A DNA stretch of 36,627 bases from Bacteroidaceae bacterium (GTDB lineage: Bacteria > Bacteroidota > Bacteroidia > Bacteroidales > Bacteroidaceae). Location of the stretch: positions 1 through 36,627 of the forward strand of contig JAFXZY010000070.1 of assembly GCA_017541025.1 (NCBI GenBank), written 5' to 3'. A model generated the notes under the pieces. The model was not told where the DNA came from, ran no database searches, and saw only the letters and a list, made by a program, of their open reading frames with translations. Positions within the stretch are counted from its first letter, which is position 1. Every line of letters begins with the position of its first letter. Shown here in pieces: positions 15,679 to 24,154 of this stretch. The translations under genes and the position numbers were made by a program.

Positions 15679-17211
15679 ATGATGAAGACAATACTTTATA
15701 CCTTGACACTTGCTCTGACAGCTATGACTACCGCAGCTCAGGAAGTTGAGAACAACTGGCACTTCGAAGTCAATGGCGATGGTACAGCCACAGTGATTAA
15801 CTACGAACACGACACAAAAGTGTGGATTAACGGTATGGAGACAATAGGGACGACGACGTACGACTGCTACAGCGGCGATGCTGTCATCCCCTCAGTCACT
15901 CCCGAGGGCCTGACTGTGACGGGTATCGGCAAGGAGTGTTTCCGTGACTGCGACCGACTCACCTCGCTAACCATTCCTGGTACAGTTAAGACTATTGGCG
16001 ACGCTGCCATCTGGGGCTGTGACAACCTGAAAGAAATCGTCATCCCCTCCAGCGTGGAGGTCATGGGAAGCAATGCCGTGGTGTGGTGTGATTCTGTTGA
16101 AAAACTAATTATAGAAGACAGTCCCAATACGCTTGAAATCCCGTCGGGCTACGAGATGTTTCGAACGTTGAAAAGCCTGCAATACATCTATCAAGGCCGT
16201 AACATTGTGTCGAACGATAATACATGGAAACAAGTCTTTCGTTCGATGAACGGGCCCGTGGAGACTGTGGAGCAGGGACCGCAGGTGACACAGATAGAGG
16301 CTGGCGAGTTTGAGAGCAACAAGAGCCTGAAGACAGTGAAGCTGAGTCCCAACATGACGGTGATTCCGACAAATGCTTTTTACGGCTGCGAGGCACTGGA
16401 GGACGTGGACGCTTGTGCTATCGCCTCTATTGGAGAGAATGCCTTCAATTATTGCTATGCACTTAAGGCCACGCCTGATCTGAGTCACTGCAAAGAAATC
16501 CTGCAATGGGCGTTCGCTCACTGCAAAGCCATCGAGCGTGTGGTCATTTCCTCCAGCGTCGATACCCTAGGCTATGGCGCCTTCTATGATAACGATGCGC
16601 TGACAGAACTTATCATCGAGGACTACGACCGTCCGCTGAAAGTGGGCAGCTCAGGGATGTTCCGAGATGCGAACTCCCATCTGAAGAAGGCATATTTCGG
16701 ACGCAATGCCGAGAGTGCCAACTACCTGCAGTACGGCATCATTGAGGATAACCCGTCGGTAGAGGAAATTACTTTCGCCGGTTCCTGTTCCTATCTGCGT
16801 GGAAGCGAGTTCGCCGGTTGTAAGTCATTGAAAACCGTTCGCCTGGGCGCAAATATGAAGGAAATTTCAGCTCATGCGTTCGGCTGGAGCAGTCAACCGC
16901 TGGAACAGCTGACCATGCTCATCTGCGAGGCAGTAGAGCCACCGGTATGCAAGGACTATGCTCTTGACGCCATCGACAAGGAGAAATGTGTGCTTTACGT
17001 ACCTACGGAGAGCATTGAACTGTACAGGGATGCCAACGAATGGAAGAAGTTCTTCGAAACTCAGACGTCAGTCAACGGTATCCAGCCTGATGCCACAACC
17101 ATCGCTGCCAGTTTTACCCTTGGTGGTCAGCGCGCCACCGGCGTACAGCATGGCTTGATCATTCAACGCATGAGCAACGGAACCACCCGCAAGGTAATCA
17201 TTAACAACTAA
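15679..17211 (+). CDS. Secreted BspA-like leucine-rich repeat protein
   Basis: 510 residues with a Sec signal peptide (MMKTILYTLTLALTAMTTAAQ; ATG 15682 is an alternative start). The body is a series of LRR_5/BspA-type repeats, recognisable by the recurring pattern of IGxxAFxxCxxL and xIPxSVxxIG: for example GIGKECFRDCDRLTSLTIPG, IGENAFNYCYAL and LGYGAFYDNDALTELII. Such proteins are exported surface or extracellular proteins that mediate adhesion or binding in Prevotella, Tannerella and relatives. The last ~40 residues (LGGQRATGV, HGLIIQRMSNGTTRKVIIN) resemble the tail of the CotH-family protein and look like a T9SS-type sorting signal. It shares its upstream box with the convergent gene at 17328-19862. 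Confidence 0.88.
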   Translation: MMKTILYTLTLALTAMTTAAQEVENNWHFEVNGDGTATVINYEHDTKVWINGMETIGTTTYDCYSGDAVIPSVTPEGLTVTGIGKECFRDCDRLTSLTIPGTVKTIGDAAIWGCDNLKEIVIPSSVEVMGSNAVVWCDSVEKLIIEDSPNTLEIPSGYEMFRTLKSLQYIYQGRNIVSNDNTWKQVFRSMNGPVETVEQGPQVTQIEAGEFESNKSLKTVKLSPNMTVIPTNAFYGCEALEDVDACAIASIGENAFNYCYALKATPDLSHCKEILQWAFAHCKAIERVVISSSVDTLGYGAFYDNDALTELIIEDYDRPLKVGSSGMFRDANSHLKKAYFGRNAESANYLQYGIIEDNPSVEEITFAGSCSYLRGSEFAGCKSLKTVRLGANMKEISAHAFGWSSQPLEQLTMLICEAVEPPVCKDYALDAIDKEKCVLYVPTESIELYRDANEWKKFFETQTSVNGIQPDATTIAASFTLGGQRATGVQHGLIIQRMSNGTTRKVIINN

Positions 17212-17234
17212 TCATATCAAACAGATGTAGACAA

Positions 17235-17267
17235 AGAGCCACGTCATACATGTTGACGGTTGGCTCT
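17235..17267. terminator. Possible bidirectional terminator hairpin
   Basis: AGAGCCACGTCA (17235-17246) can pair with TGACG (17254-17258) and TGGCTCT (17261-17267), a 12-bp stem with a 2-nt bulge and a 7-nt loop. It lies between the convergent genes ending at 17211 and 17328. There is no T run, so termination is uncertain. Confidence 0.45.
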
Positions 17268-17327
17268 ATGTAACCAGCAAAATATCTGCGCGCAAGAACT
17301 TTATTCAGACATCCTAAGAATGACAGC

Positions 17328-19862
17328 CTATTTCTTGCGCACGGCACGAACGGCACAGCCTGAGCTGCGGACGATAATGTAGTAGGCATCATAGACATCG
17401 TTTTGCACAAACATGATGAACGCCGAATAAGAACTTTCTGTGTCAAGGGTACGAGACAAGTAGCAGGCTCCCTCTTCGTCCGCACCATTAAGTTCCGTAT
17501 CTATCATCCAGCCACAACAGGGAAGGAAGATGCTCTTACCGTTTGCCTTGCTGGTTACCCTTCTGCCAATAACGCCATTCACCATTTCATCGCTTATTGT
17601 CGTGTATCTGTTGTCCAGCAGTTCATCCAGCTGTTCGAGGCTTGGCGTCTGCCATTCGCTGCCCATGTTCTCTGTGGCGGCATCGTCCACAGGTTCAAGT
17701 TCCGTCTTGTTGTCGACGACACCTTCGTCTGCGTTGATACAATACTTGAAGACTTTCCAATCTGTATATCGATATTCCTTGTTGCCGTATTCGTATGTTT
17801 CCCATCTGTAGTTGTCCTTCGGCGTTGTCTCGCCCCAAGCGAAGTAGTCGCCAAAATCTTCGGGAGCGTTGGCACCGACATTGCATGTTGCCCACAGCGT
17901 GCCGCTGGGCAGCCCGAGGTCAACCCACTCATGAACATCGGTATCGCCTGACACAACCGTTACCTTACATTCGGCTGACACGCCGCTGCCGTCTGTGGCA
18001 CGGCAGGTAATGGTGCAGGTGCCGGCTTTTTTGCCTGTCACCGTTCCGTTTCCATCCACAGTAGCCACAGTCTCGTTGTTGCTTTCCCATGTTAATGCTG
18101 GGTTTTCTGCCTCTAAAGGAAGCACGACAGTTGTGATCGTCTTTGATTCGCCAATGCGAAGGCTCAGCTCCGAATCGATGAATATATTCGTTACAAGCTG
18201 GGACGGATCGTAGCTGCCGGGAACAAGCACGGGACGGACGGAGAGTCCCATATAGCGGCTGAAATCGCTGTAGCCTTGGGGCTTGATGTTAGAATTGAAT
18301 TGGTAATGGCTTGCTGCATAGGACTTGCCCGTGTTGAGCGACCTCGTCCAGTAGTGTCCCTGCGTGCCCACGGTGCTGTTTTTTGTATCATTATAGTCGC
18401 CCGAAGCCGGCAGGAAGATGCTTTCGCCGTTCCTTTTGCTCGTTATCCTGACACCTGTGACACCATTCTCTGTCGTCCATTCGTATGTCGTGTTGTCGCT
18501 ATGCACCAACTCATAGAACTGGTCATTTGTCGGCATCTGCCAGCACTCGCACCAGTTGACGCTTGCGGCATCGTCTGCGAGTTCGAGCAGCTTCTTGTCG
18601 TCCGTGAAGCCATTGAAACCATAGTTGCTATGCACGCAGTACTTCGTCATAGTGGTTTGCGAGCCTTCACAGTACCGATATGTGCCCCAGCTGTAGTCGT
18701 CCTTCTGCTCTGTCTCGCCCCAGGCGAAGTACGAGCCATGCTTCTCCGGACTGTATGCGCCGACGTTGCAAGTCGCCCACAAGGTCTGGCTTGGTAGCAT
18801 GAGGTCAACCCATTCGTGACCATGAACGATGCCATGCGTCGGTGCTCCACCGACCGTCACCTGACATTCGGCATATACACCACTGCTGTCTGCAGCGCGA
18901 CACGTGACGATACAACTGCCATTGCCTTTGGCAATAACCCTTCCTCTGCCATTCACCTCAGCCACAGAGGCATCGCTGCTTTCCCAGACGACAGCCCGAT
19001 TGTCGGCTTCCGCAGGAAGCACAGTGGGGGTGAGCACCTTTGCCTCGTTAAGTCGGAGGCTCAGGTAAAGCGGAAGCGTAATGCTCTTGACAAGCAGAAG
19101 CTGACGGCGCACGGGGCGAACAGAGAGGCCGAAGTAGCGGTAGGTGTAACTGCTCACATTGATGTTGTCCGAGTAGAAGAACATGTAGCATGCGCAGTTA
19201 CTGTTGTTCTGGTAGAGCGAACGCGACCAGTACACACCGTTTGTGCCGCCGCCATAGAAATTCGCGCCGGTGTAGTCTTGGGTGCAGAAGCCACCGGCAG
19301 CAGGCAGGAAGATGCTGTTGCCGTTCACCCTGCTCGTCACTTTCAGACCATAGACTCCGTTCTGCGTCGTCTGCTCGTTTGTTGTGAAGTACATGTTCCG
19401 CAATTCCTGCATCTGTTCCTGAGTCGGTGTTTGCCACTCGCTGCCCCAGTTGACGGTTGCTGCATCATCCTCCGACTCAAGGGCCGTCAAATTGTCCACC
19501 ATGCCGTAGCTGCTATTCGTGCAGTACTTTTTCATTGTATTCTGCGAACCGCCGCAGAGTCGGTAAACGCCCCAATTGTAGACATTCTTTGTCTGCGTCT
19601 CGCCCCAGGCAAAGTAGTCGCCATACTCCTCCGGGCTGTTGGCACCGACATTACATGTCGCCCAAAGTGTGCCGCTGGGCAGCCCGAGGTCAACCCACTC
19701 GTAGTCTGTTTCATTTTCCGAAAAAGTAACGTCTGCCACTTGAGGTACCTTATACACATGGGTCTCATTGTTTTTCAAACGGACAGTCATATTCTGTGCC
19801 CAACCCGTCTGAACGCCTGTCAACAGAAGAAACATGGCAGCAAGAATGCTCTTTATTCTCAT
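17328..19862 (-). CDS. Secreted three-module protein with Big_2 (Ig-like) domains
   Basis: 844 residues with a Sec signal peptide ending at WAQ (residue 23). It has three copies of a ~200-residue module (about 55-253, 349-548, 644-844). Each opens with WVDLGLPSGTLWATCNVGA or a close variant, then YFAWGET, a GSEWQTPT-like stretch, NGxSIFLPxxG and a final SVRPVR-like or AVRAVR-like end. This resembles the module found in many copies in Fibrobacter and Bacteroidetes surface proteins; its function is unknown. Two Big_2-type domains separate the modules (about 258-344 and 560-642, with VVWESSDASVAEVNGRGRV and LTWESNNETVATVDGNGTV). No T9SS tail is seen. It is transcribed towards the LRR protein gene and shares its promoter box. 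Confidence 0.88.
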   Translation of the reverse strand: MRIKSILAAMFLLLTGVQTGWAQNMTVRLKNNETHVYKVPQVADVTFSENETDYEWVDLGLPSGTLWATCNVGANSPEEYGDYFAWGETQTKNVYNWGVYRLCGGSQNTMKKYCTNSSYGMVDNLTALESEDDAATVNWGSEWQTPTQEQMQELRNMYFTTNEQTTQNGVYGLKVTSRVNGNSIFLPAAGGFCTQDYTGANFYGGGTNGVYWSRSLYQNNSNCACYMFFYSDNINVSSYTYRYFGLSVRPVRRQLLLVKSITLPLYLSLRLNEAKVLTPTVLPAEADNRAVVWESSDASVAEVNGRGRVIAKGNGSCIVTCRAADSSGVYAECQVTVGGAPTHGIVHGHEWVDLMLPSQTLWATCNVGAYSPEKHGSYFAWGETEQKDDYSWGTYRYCEGSQTTMTKYCVHSNYGFNGFTDDKKLLELADDAASVNWCECWQMPTNDQFYELVHSDNTTYEWTTENGVTGVRITSKRNGESIFLPASGDYNDTKNSTVGTQGHYWTRSLNTGKSYAASHYQFNSNIKPQGYSDFSRYMGLSVRPVLVPGSYDPSQLVTNIFIDSELSLRIGESKTITTVVLPLEAENPALTWESNNETVATVDGNGTVTGKKAGTCTITCRATDGSGVSAECKVTVVSGDTDVHEWVDLGLPSGTLWATCNVGANAPEDFGDYFAWGETTPKDNYRWETYEYGNKEYRYTDWKVFKYCINADEGVVDNKTELEPVDDAATENMGSEWQTPSLEQLDELLDNRYTTISDEMVNGVIGRRVTSKANGKSIFLPCCGWMIDTELNGADEEGACYLSRTLDTESSYSAFIMFVQNDVYDAYYIIVRSSGCAVRAVRKK

Positions 19863-19908
19863 ATGTAGAATAGATTATTAGTTTTCATGACAATTGTTTT
19901 CTCTGCTG

Positions 19909-19998
19909 CAAATATAAAAAGATAAATCGGTTTCAGAGACTAACAAAAAAGAAAAACGACTAACAAAAGCATTTTTGTTAGCCGATTTCTATGTTTTG
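19909..19998 (-). promoter_or_regulatory. Second copy of the shared operator box, upstream of the three-module protein
   Basis: The minus-strand counterpart of the box at 15535-15623, covering 19937-19996: the TTGTTAG half-sites lie at 19960-19966 and 19940-19946 (20 bp apart) and the inverted CTAACAA at 19975-19981. The -7 box TATATTTG lies at 19909-19916, with 23 nt to the nearer half-site (22 nt in the other copy). Again no -33 TTTG is present. It sits in the gap between the regulator gene and the gene at 19862. Confidence 0.75.
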
Positions 19999-20010
19999 TA
20001 GGATGCCCTT

Positions 20011-21684
20011 TTACTGCGAGCCCATCCACTCGCGGGGTGTTTTGCCGGTATGAGCTTTGAAAGCCCGGAAGAAGGATGTCTCGTTGTTAAAGCCTGACTC
20101 GGTGCATATCGTCGTAATCTTGATACTTGGCTGTTTGAGTATCAAATCCTTGGCATATTCCACACGGTAACGGTTAATGTATTGGTTGAAAGTGCAACCA
20201 GCCTGTGCATTGATGCAGGCCGACAGAAGGCTACGGTTGACATCCAACATCCGTGCAGCATCCGTAACACGGAAGTTGCTGTCCAGATAAGGTTTCTCCT
20301 CTTCCATAAGCTGGCAGATACGTAGCCAAAGCTCTGCATCATCCTTTTCGGCTGTCTGGTCAGATTCTTCCATTTCTGGCCTGTTTTTGTGGCGATGCCG
20401 TAACCATAGCAATGATAGCACAATGACAGAAAATAAGAGTATGCCAGCGAGTGCCAAAACTGACCAAGGGAATGAGGTGCTGGATGCCGTATGGAATTCC
20501 TGACTATCACCCAACGGAATGAGCCACACCTGATTGCTGGGTGAGAAATTGTTGTTGTCTACACCATTGGTACCACCGGCAATGAGCAGGTTACCTTGCG
20601 GAGTAAGCACAAAATGATTGAGCCCCATGTGTGGCAACGGATCGGTATAGTAAAGTGTCAGGGGGCTGGGTGATTTGTCATATTCGATGGAAAGCACGCA
20701 AAGATGCTTTTTCTTGTCGATTCCTGCCATATAGGCACGTTTAACCTTACGGTCAACAACAATGGGTGTGCGATAACTGATAGAATCCCATTTTGTTTCC
20801 ATAGGAATGGGAACCTCTGTGGGTAAAAGCGAGAATATGGTATCACAGACTTGAGCTAAAGCCACTTGAGATTTGTTCCTATTAAGAATAGGTATTAGGT
20901 AAGTTTTATCCTCGGGATTTCCAATGACACAATCTGTAGCGCAGGGCGATGTAATATCAAGGGGAAGCGGTAACCACTCCTCAAATAGCGGTACATTAAA
21001 AGCGTCGCCTTGTACACGATCCACTAGTGTGTTGGTAATGATTTCCCCATGCGTGTCATGGGAACTGAAAATGAGCACATCACCATTAGAGATGGGAAGC
21101 ATATAAGGGTGTACCCGTTGTATGGTAACATCCTTTACCTTCGTAAACTGACTGGTTCCGTTGAATACTTCTATGGCATCATCATGATACCAGTTGCCGG
21201 CAATAATGACCGTTCCACTATCGGGTTCCACAGCTGTAGGCATAACGCGTTTTACGTCCAGACAGCCGAAACCTTCTGAAGAGTGGTCTGTGGGATTGTA
21301 CATTTCCACTTCGAATGTCTGCCCAATGCCCAGATTCTTCTCATGGCTGCCAAACAACAGTATCTTGCCTGACTTCATCAGCAGACTACCACCTGAGTCG
21401 TGAGGATAGACCGTAGGCACTACATGCCATTGTCCTTCACAGAAATATTCGATGGTAGGAGTAAGCACAAAGCCAGAGGTGTGGCCACCGATAACGGTGG
21501 GCTGATCGTTCACATAATAGAAGCTATGACCGCAGCGCGGGATATTCAGGTCGGGCAGACGTTCAGCTTCAATCTTGACCATGCGACAACCCGTTGAGTT
21601 CTTTTCTGGCAGACTCAAATCATTCCCTTGTACCCTTGCTGTCAAACCCAGAGATAGGAAGAAAATAAACAGATACTTTTTCAT
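20011..21684 (-). CDS. Membrane-spanning AraC-family regulator with periplasmic propeller-like sensor
   Basis: 557 residues: signal peptide or first anchor (MKKYLFIFFLSLGLTARVQG), then ~380 residues predicted outside the membrane with Kelch/galactose-oxidase-like blades (CGHSFYYVNDQPTVIGGHTS, SGKILLFGS, SGTVIIAGNWY, NGDVLIFSS, QGNLLIAGGTNG). One TM helix follows at about 407-428, with a basic cytoplasmic flank (RHRHKNR). The cytoplasmic AraC-type domain (about 447-557) has helix-turn-helix 1 FRVTDAARMLDVNRSLLSAC and helix 2 ITTICTESGFNNETSFFRAF, then KTPREW. There is no kinase or receiver domain, so it is a one-component transmembrane sensor. It probably controls the neighbouring genes through the TTGTTAG boxes. 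A possible -7 element, TATCTTCG, lies just before the start. Confidence 0.87.
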   Translation of the reverse strand: MKKYLFIFFLSLGLTARVQGNDLSLPEKNSTGCRMVKIEAERLPDLNIPRCGHSFYYVNDQPTVIGGHTSGFVLTPTIEYFCEGQWHVVPTVYPHDSGGSLLMKSGKILLFGSHEKNLGIGQTFEVEMYNPTDHSSEGFGCLDVKRVMPTAVEPDSGTVIIAGNWYHDDAIEVFNGTSQFTKVKDVTIQRVHPYMLPISNGDVLIFSSHDTHGEIITNTLVDRVQGDAFNVPLFEEWLPLPLDITSPCATDCVIGNPEDKTYLIPILNRNKSQVALAQVCDTIFSLLPTEVPIPMETKWDSISYRTPIVVDRKVKRAYMAGIDKKKHLCVLSIEYDKSPSPLTLYYTDPLPHMGLNHFVLTPQGNLLIAGGTNGVDNNNFSPSNQVWLIPLGDSQEFHTASSTSFPWSVLALAGILLFSVIVLSLLWLRHRHKNRPEMEESDQTAEKDDAELWLRICQLMEEEKPYLDSNFRVTDAARMLDVNRSLLSACINAQAGCTFNQYINRYRVEYAKDLILKQPSIKITTICTESGFNNETSFFRAFKAHTGKTPREWMGSQ

Positions 21685-21774
21685 ATCACGTTGCGAAGAT
21701 ACGGAAAAAATGTTTAAATATAAGAGGTGTGAGGGGGCTAAATTCTTTTCTATGATAAAAAAAATGCCAAAAAG

Positions 21775-21806
21775 TTTGGTGGGTAAAAAAAAAGTGCATA
21801 CCTTTG
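21775..21806 (+). promoter_or_regulatory. tRNA-Phe promoter
   Basis: TTTG at 21775-21778 and TACCTTTG at 21799-21806, spaced by 20 nt, ~22 nt before the tRNA. Both boxes match the Bacteroidetes consensus. Confidence 0.8.
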
Positions 21807-21827
21807 CACCCGCTTAACAGAAACAAT

Positions 21828-21900
21828 GGTGTCATAGCTCAGTTGGTAGAGCAAAGGACTGAAAATCCTTGTGTCCCCGGTTCGATTCCTGGTGACACCA
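21828..21900 (+). tRNA. tRNA-Phe (anticodon GAA)
   Basis: Acceptor GGTGTCA pairs with TGACACC, the D-arm is GCTC/GAGC, anticodon stem AAGGA/TCCTT encloses the loop CTGAAAA with GAA at 34-36, and the T-loop is TTCGATT. The discriminator is A and CCA is not encoded. Confidence 0.97.
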
Positions 21901-21938
21901 CAAGAAAAAGCAAGTAAATGTTTTAGGGGTAAAGCGTG

Positions 21939-21980
21939 AAGATTCAGGTTCAGCAATGGATTTTGAATCTTTTTTTTTTG
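21939..21980 (+). terminator. Terminator of tRNA-Phe
   Basis: AAGATTCA (21939-21946) pairs with TGAATCTT (21964-21971), followed by a run of Ts to 21979. The loop is long (17 nt). It faces only the plus strand. Confidence 0.65.
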
Positions 21981-22013
21981 CCTTGACCCTTTGAAAAATA
22001 TTGTGCTCACTTT

Positions 22014-24134
22014 TCACTTGAAAACTGAAAGTACCGGATGCCCGATCCATGAAAGAGGAGTCGGGAGTGCAAGGATATGAGCCAAAGTAGCAGCCGTGTC
22101 ATATTGCATCATGGGATCTTTTATCACCATACCTTGACGAATGCCCTTACCGCATATTATAAAGGGATGCTCCATCTCCAATAAAGTCTTTCCTCCGTGA
22201 CCTTTGTCTTTGCCACCATGGTCGGCTGTTATAATGATAACGGTGTCATCATAGATGCCTGCCTGTTTCAGCGCCTCAATAAGACGACCTACTTGAACAT
22301 CCAATTCCGAAAGAGTTTGATAGTATGCCGGTGTATCGTGCCCAATGGCATGTCCCGTATGGTCGAGTTGATCCCAGCAGACGGCCAACAGCGTAGGCTT
22401 ACACTGTTTTATAGATTCTTCAGCCATTCGGCATAGCTCTTCGTGGTCTTTCTCCCAGTTTGTGGCAAGGGAATAGTTATCAATGGCCAGTGAATCCACG
22501 ACGTGCTTGATACCGCCCCATTCAGCCAGACAACCTGTAACAATTTCAGGACGTGCCTTTCGCAGCAGTGAGAAAATAGAAGGGAATATGTTGTGTTCAT
22601 TCAGTTCTATGGATGGTATCTCTGGCGTCTGCGAGCCCCACTCGGTATAGCCGTGAAACTCAGGACAGGTACCATTGAACATGGATGCCCAGTTAAGTGC
22701 GGAACTGGAAGGGAGTACCGAGCGTTTCTTAAGAGTATAGCATCCTTGCGACATCAACGAGCGAATATTAGGAATGTTATTAGCTTTATCCAGGCTGTAA
22801 CTTCCCCATCCATCTATGCCAATAACCAGAACATGAGCTGCCAGAGGAGCAGTGCTTAGACTCGGACGCAGTGTGGGATTCTGGTGATTGAAAATTCGGT
22901 CACAGAAATCCATATACCTGTGCCAATCATAAGAAGTAACATCATGCTTTCCTGCACGAATGTGATACGCTACCTGATTTTGAATAGGCTGATGAACGGC
23001 TGGCATGGTGGTGCTCTCAATACCCTTCAGCCCATAGAGGGCATAGACAGGAGAGGTTGCCTGTGCAGCGAGGAACTCCCCGTGAGGGTCGGCCCAGCGA
23101 TCTTCCTCGGCACTTGCAACGTACAGACAACGAGGAGCTATCAGTGCCAATAGTTCGTGCTGGTCAAATGGTAAAGCCTGTTCATCCTCAGCATATTCTG
23201 AGAAAGCGGGACAGAACCAATGAGGGAAAGAGCGGGTGATTCGCCCAACTGTCTCGCCAAATGCACGCTTGGAGAGGGCTGCGCCGCCACAACCTGAGTT
23301 ATTGGATATTACTACCTGAAAACGTTCGTCCTGAGCTCCTGCCCAGATGGCGGCTTTCCCTTGGCGAGAATGACCAATAATAGCCATTTGACTGGCATCG
23401 GCCCATGGTTGGCGCTGTACCCAGTCGGCCATACGGCTACTTCCCCAAGCCCAAGCACCTAATGCCTGCCAACGTGCATCACCATCCTGATTCTCAGGGA
23501 AAAGGGGAATAATGCTCCCAGCTGTGCCATCAGCTCTGTCGGGGAAGATATCCTGATAACACATGGTGACAACGGCATAACCCCTGCGTACTATGTCCTC
23601 CAGTGGCCAACGGAAGAATTGTATGTTGCGTTGGAGAGCCGGACTTTTCTTGTCGGTAATCTTTTCAAAGAAGGGCGAGTAAAGTACCGTCGTGTCAGAG
23701 GTGATACTATGGTTGCCCATGAAATTATACCCGATGAAAACAGGCACACGCCCTTTGTGGTGGTTGGGAATGTAGGCAAGTAAAAGCGCCTTTCGCTCCT
23801 GCCCCTGACCCTTGAAAGTCAACATCACCTGTTGCGAAGTAGCCAATCCTCCCAAAGCCTGCTGATTCTCAAATACCAGTTTGCAGGAAGTCTTTATCTT
23901 GTCTTTTGGCGTGCGGCCATATTCTTGGTCTGCAAAAAGCTGAAGTAGCTCCGGACGTCTTTTTTTCTCCCAGTCTTTAACATTTTTTACCCGTGTCCCG
24001 TCTATGCAAAGCAATGGGTCTGGTAATGTAAAGGAAGGTACCTTCGTTTCGTCATAGTTGGCTTCTTGTGCCATCATCGATGCACAACAAAAGAGCATTA
24101 GCTGTGCTGCCAAAATAAAAGTCAGATTCTTCAT
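22014..24134 (-). CDS. CE15-like glucuronoyl esterase fused to a type I phosphodiesterase/phosphatase
   Basis: 706 residues with a signal peptide ending MMAQ. Residues ~25-420 form an alpha/beta hydrolase of the bacterial CE15 type: nucleophile Ser256 in IIGHSRQGKAAIWAGAQDER, then ISNNSGCGGAALSKR, acidic EEDRWAD (343-349) and His397 in AGKHDVTSYDWH. CE15 enzymes cut glucuronate esters linking xylan to lignin. Residues ~434-706 resemble the type I phosphodiesterase / nucleotide pyrophosphatase family: Asp441 in VIGIDGWG, a Ser nucleophile candidate in PSSSALNW (475-482), CWDQLDHTGHAIGHD, and ADHGGKDKGHGG, so the two-metal ligand set appears present. Such a pairing in one secreted protein is unusual. 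Last gene of the leftward operon, 20 nt after the CotH gene. Confidence 0.87.
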   Translation of the reverse strand: MKNLTFILAAQLMLFCCASMMAQEANYDETKVPSFTLPDPLLCIDGTRVKNVKDWEKKRRPELLQLFADQEYGRTPKDKIKTSCKLVFENQQALGGLATSQQVMLTFKGQGQERKALLLAYIPNHHKGRVPVFIGYNFMGNHSITSDTTVLYSPFFEKITDKKSPALQRNIQFFRWPLEDIVRRGYAVVTMCYQDIFPDRADGTAGSIIPLFPENQDGDARWQALGAWAWGSSRMADWVQRQPWADASQMAIIGHSRQGKAAIWAGAQDERFQVVISNNSGCGGAALSKRAFGETVGRITRSFPHWFCPAFSEYAEDEQALPFDQHELLALIAPRCLYVASAEEDRWADPHGEFLAAQATSPVYALYGLKGIESTTMPAVHQPIQNQVAYHIRAGKHDVTSYDWHRYMDFCDRIFNHQNPTLRPSLSTAPLAAHVLVIGIDGWGSYSLDKANNIPNIRSLMSQGCYTLKKRSVLPSSSALNWASMFNGTCPEFHGYTEWGSQTPEIPSIELNEHNIFPSIFSLLRKARPEIVTGCLAEWGGIKHVVDSLAIDNYSLATNWEKDHEELCRMAEESIKQCKPTLLAVCWDQLDHTGHAIGHDTPAYYQTLSELDVQVGRLIEALKQAGIYDDTVIIITADHGGKDKGHGGKTLLEMEHPFIICGKGIRQGMVIKDPMMQYDTAATLAHILALPTPLSWIGHPVLSVFK

Positions 24135-24154
24135 GATAATTATGTTTCTTGAAC

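Noticed and set aside
18816-19868. 350-codon plus-strand reading frame opposite the three-module gene
   Set aside because: It is a shadow of the real minus-strand gene: no signal peptide, low-complexity Cys/His/Arg-rich translation and no homology I recognise.
21988-22006. Another copy of the promoter repeat (ATTGTGCTCACTT)
   Set aside because: Only a 13-nt match to the tRNA-Pro promoter spacer, with no -7 box at the right distance; probably a remnant or chance.
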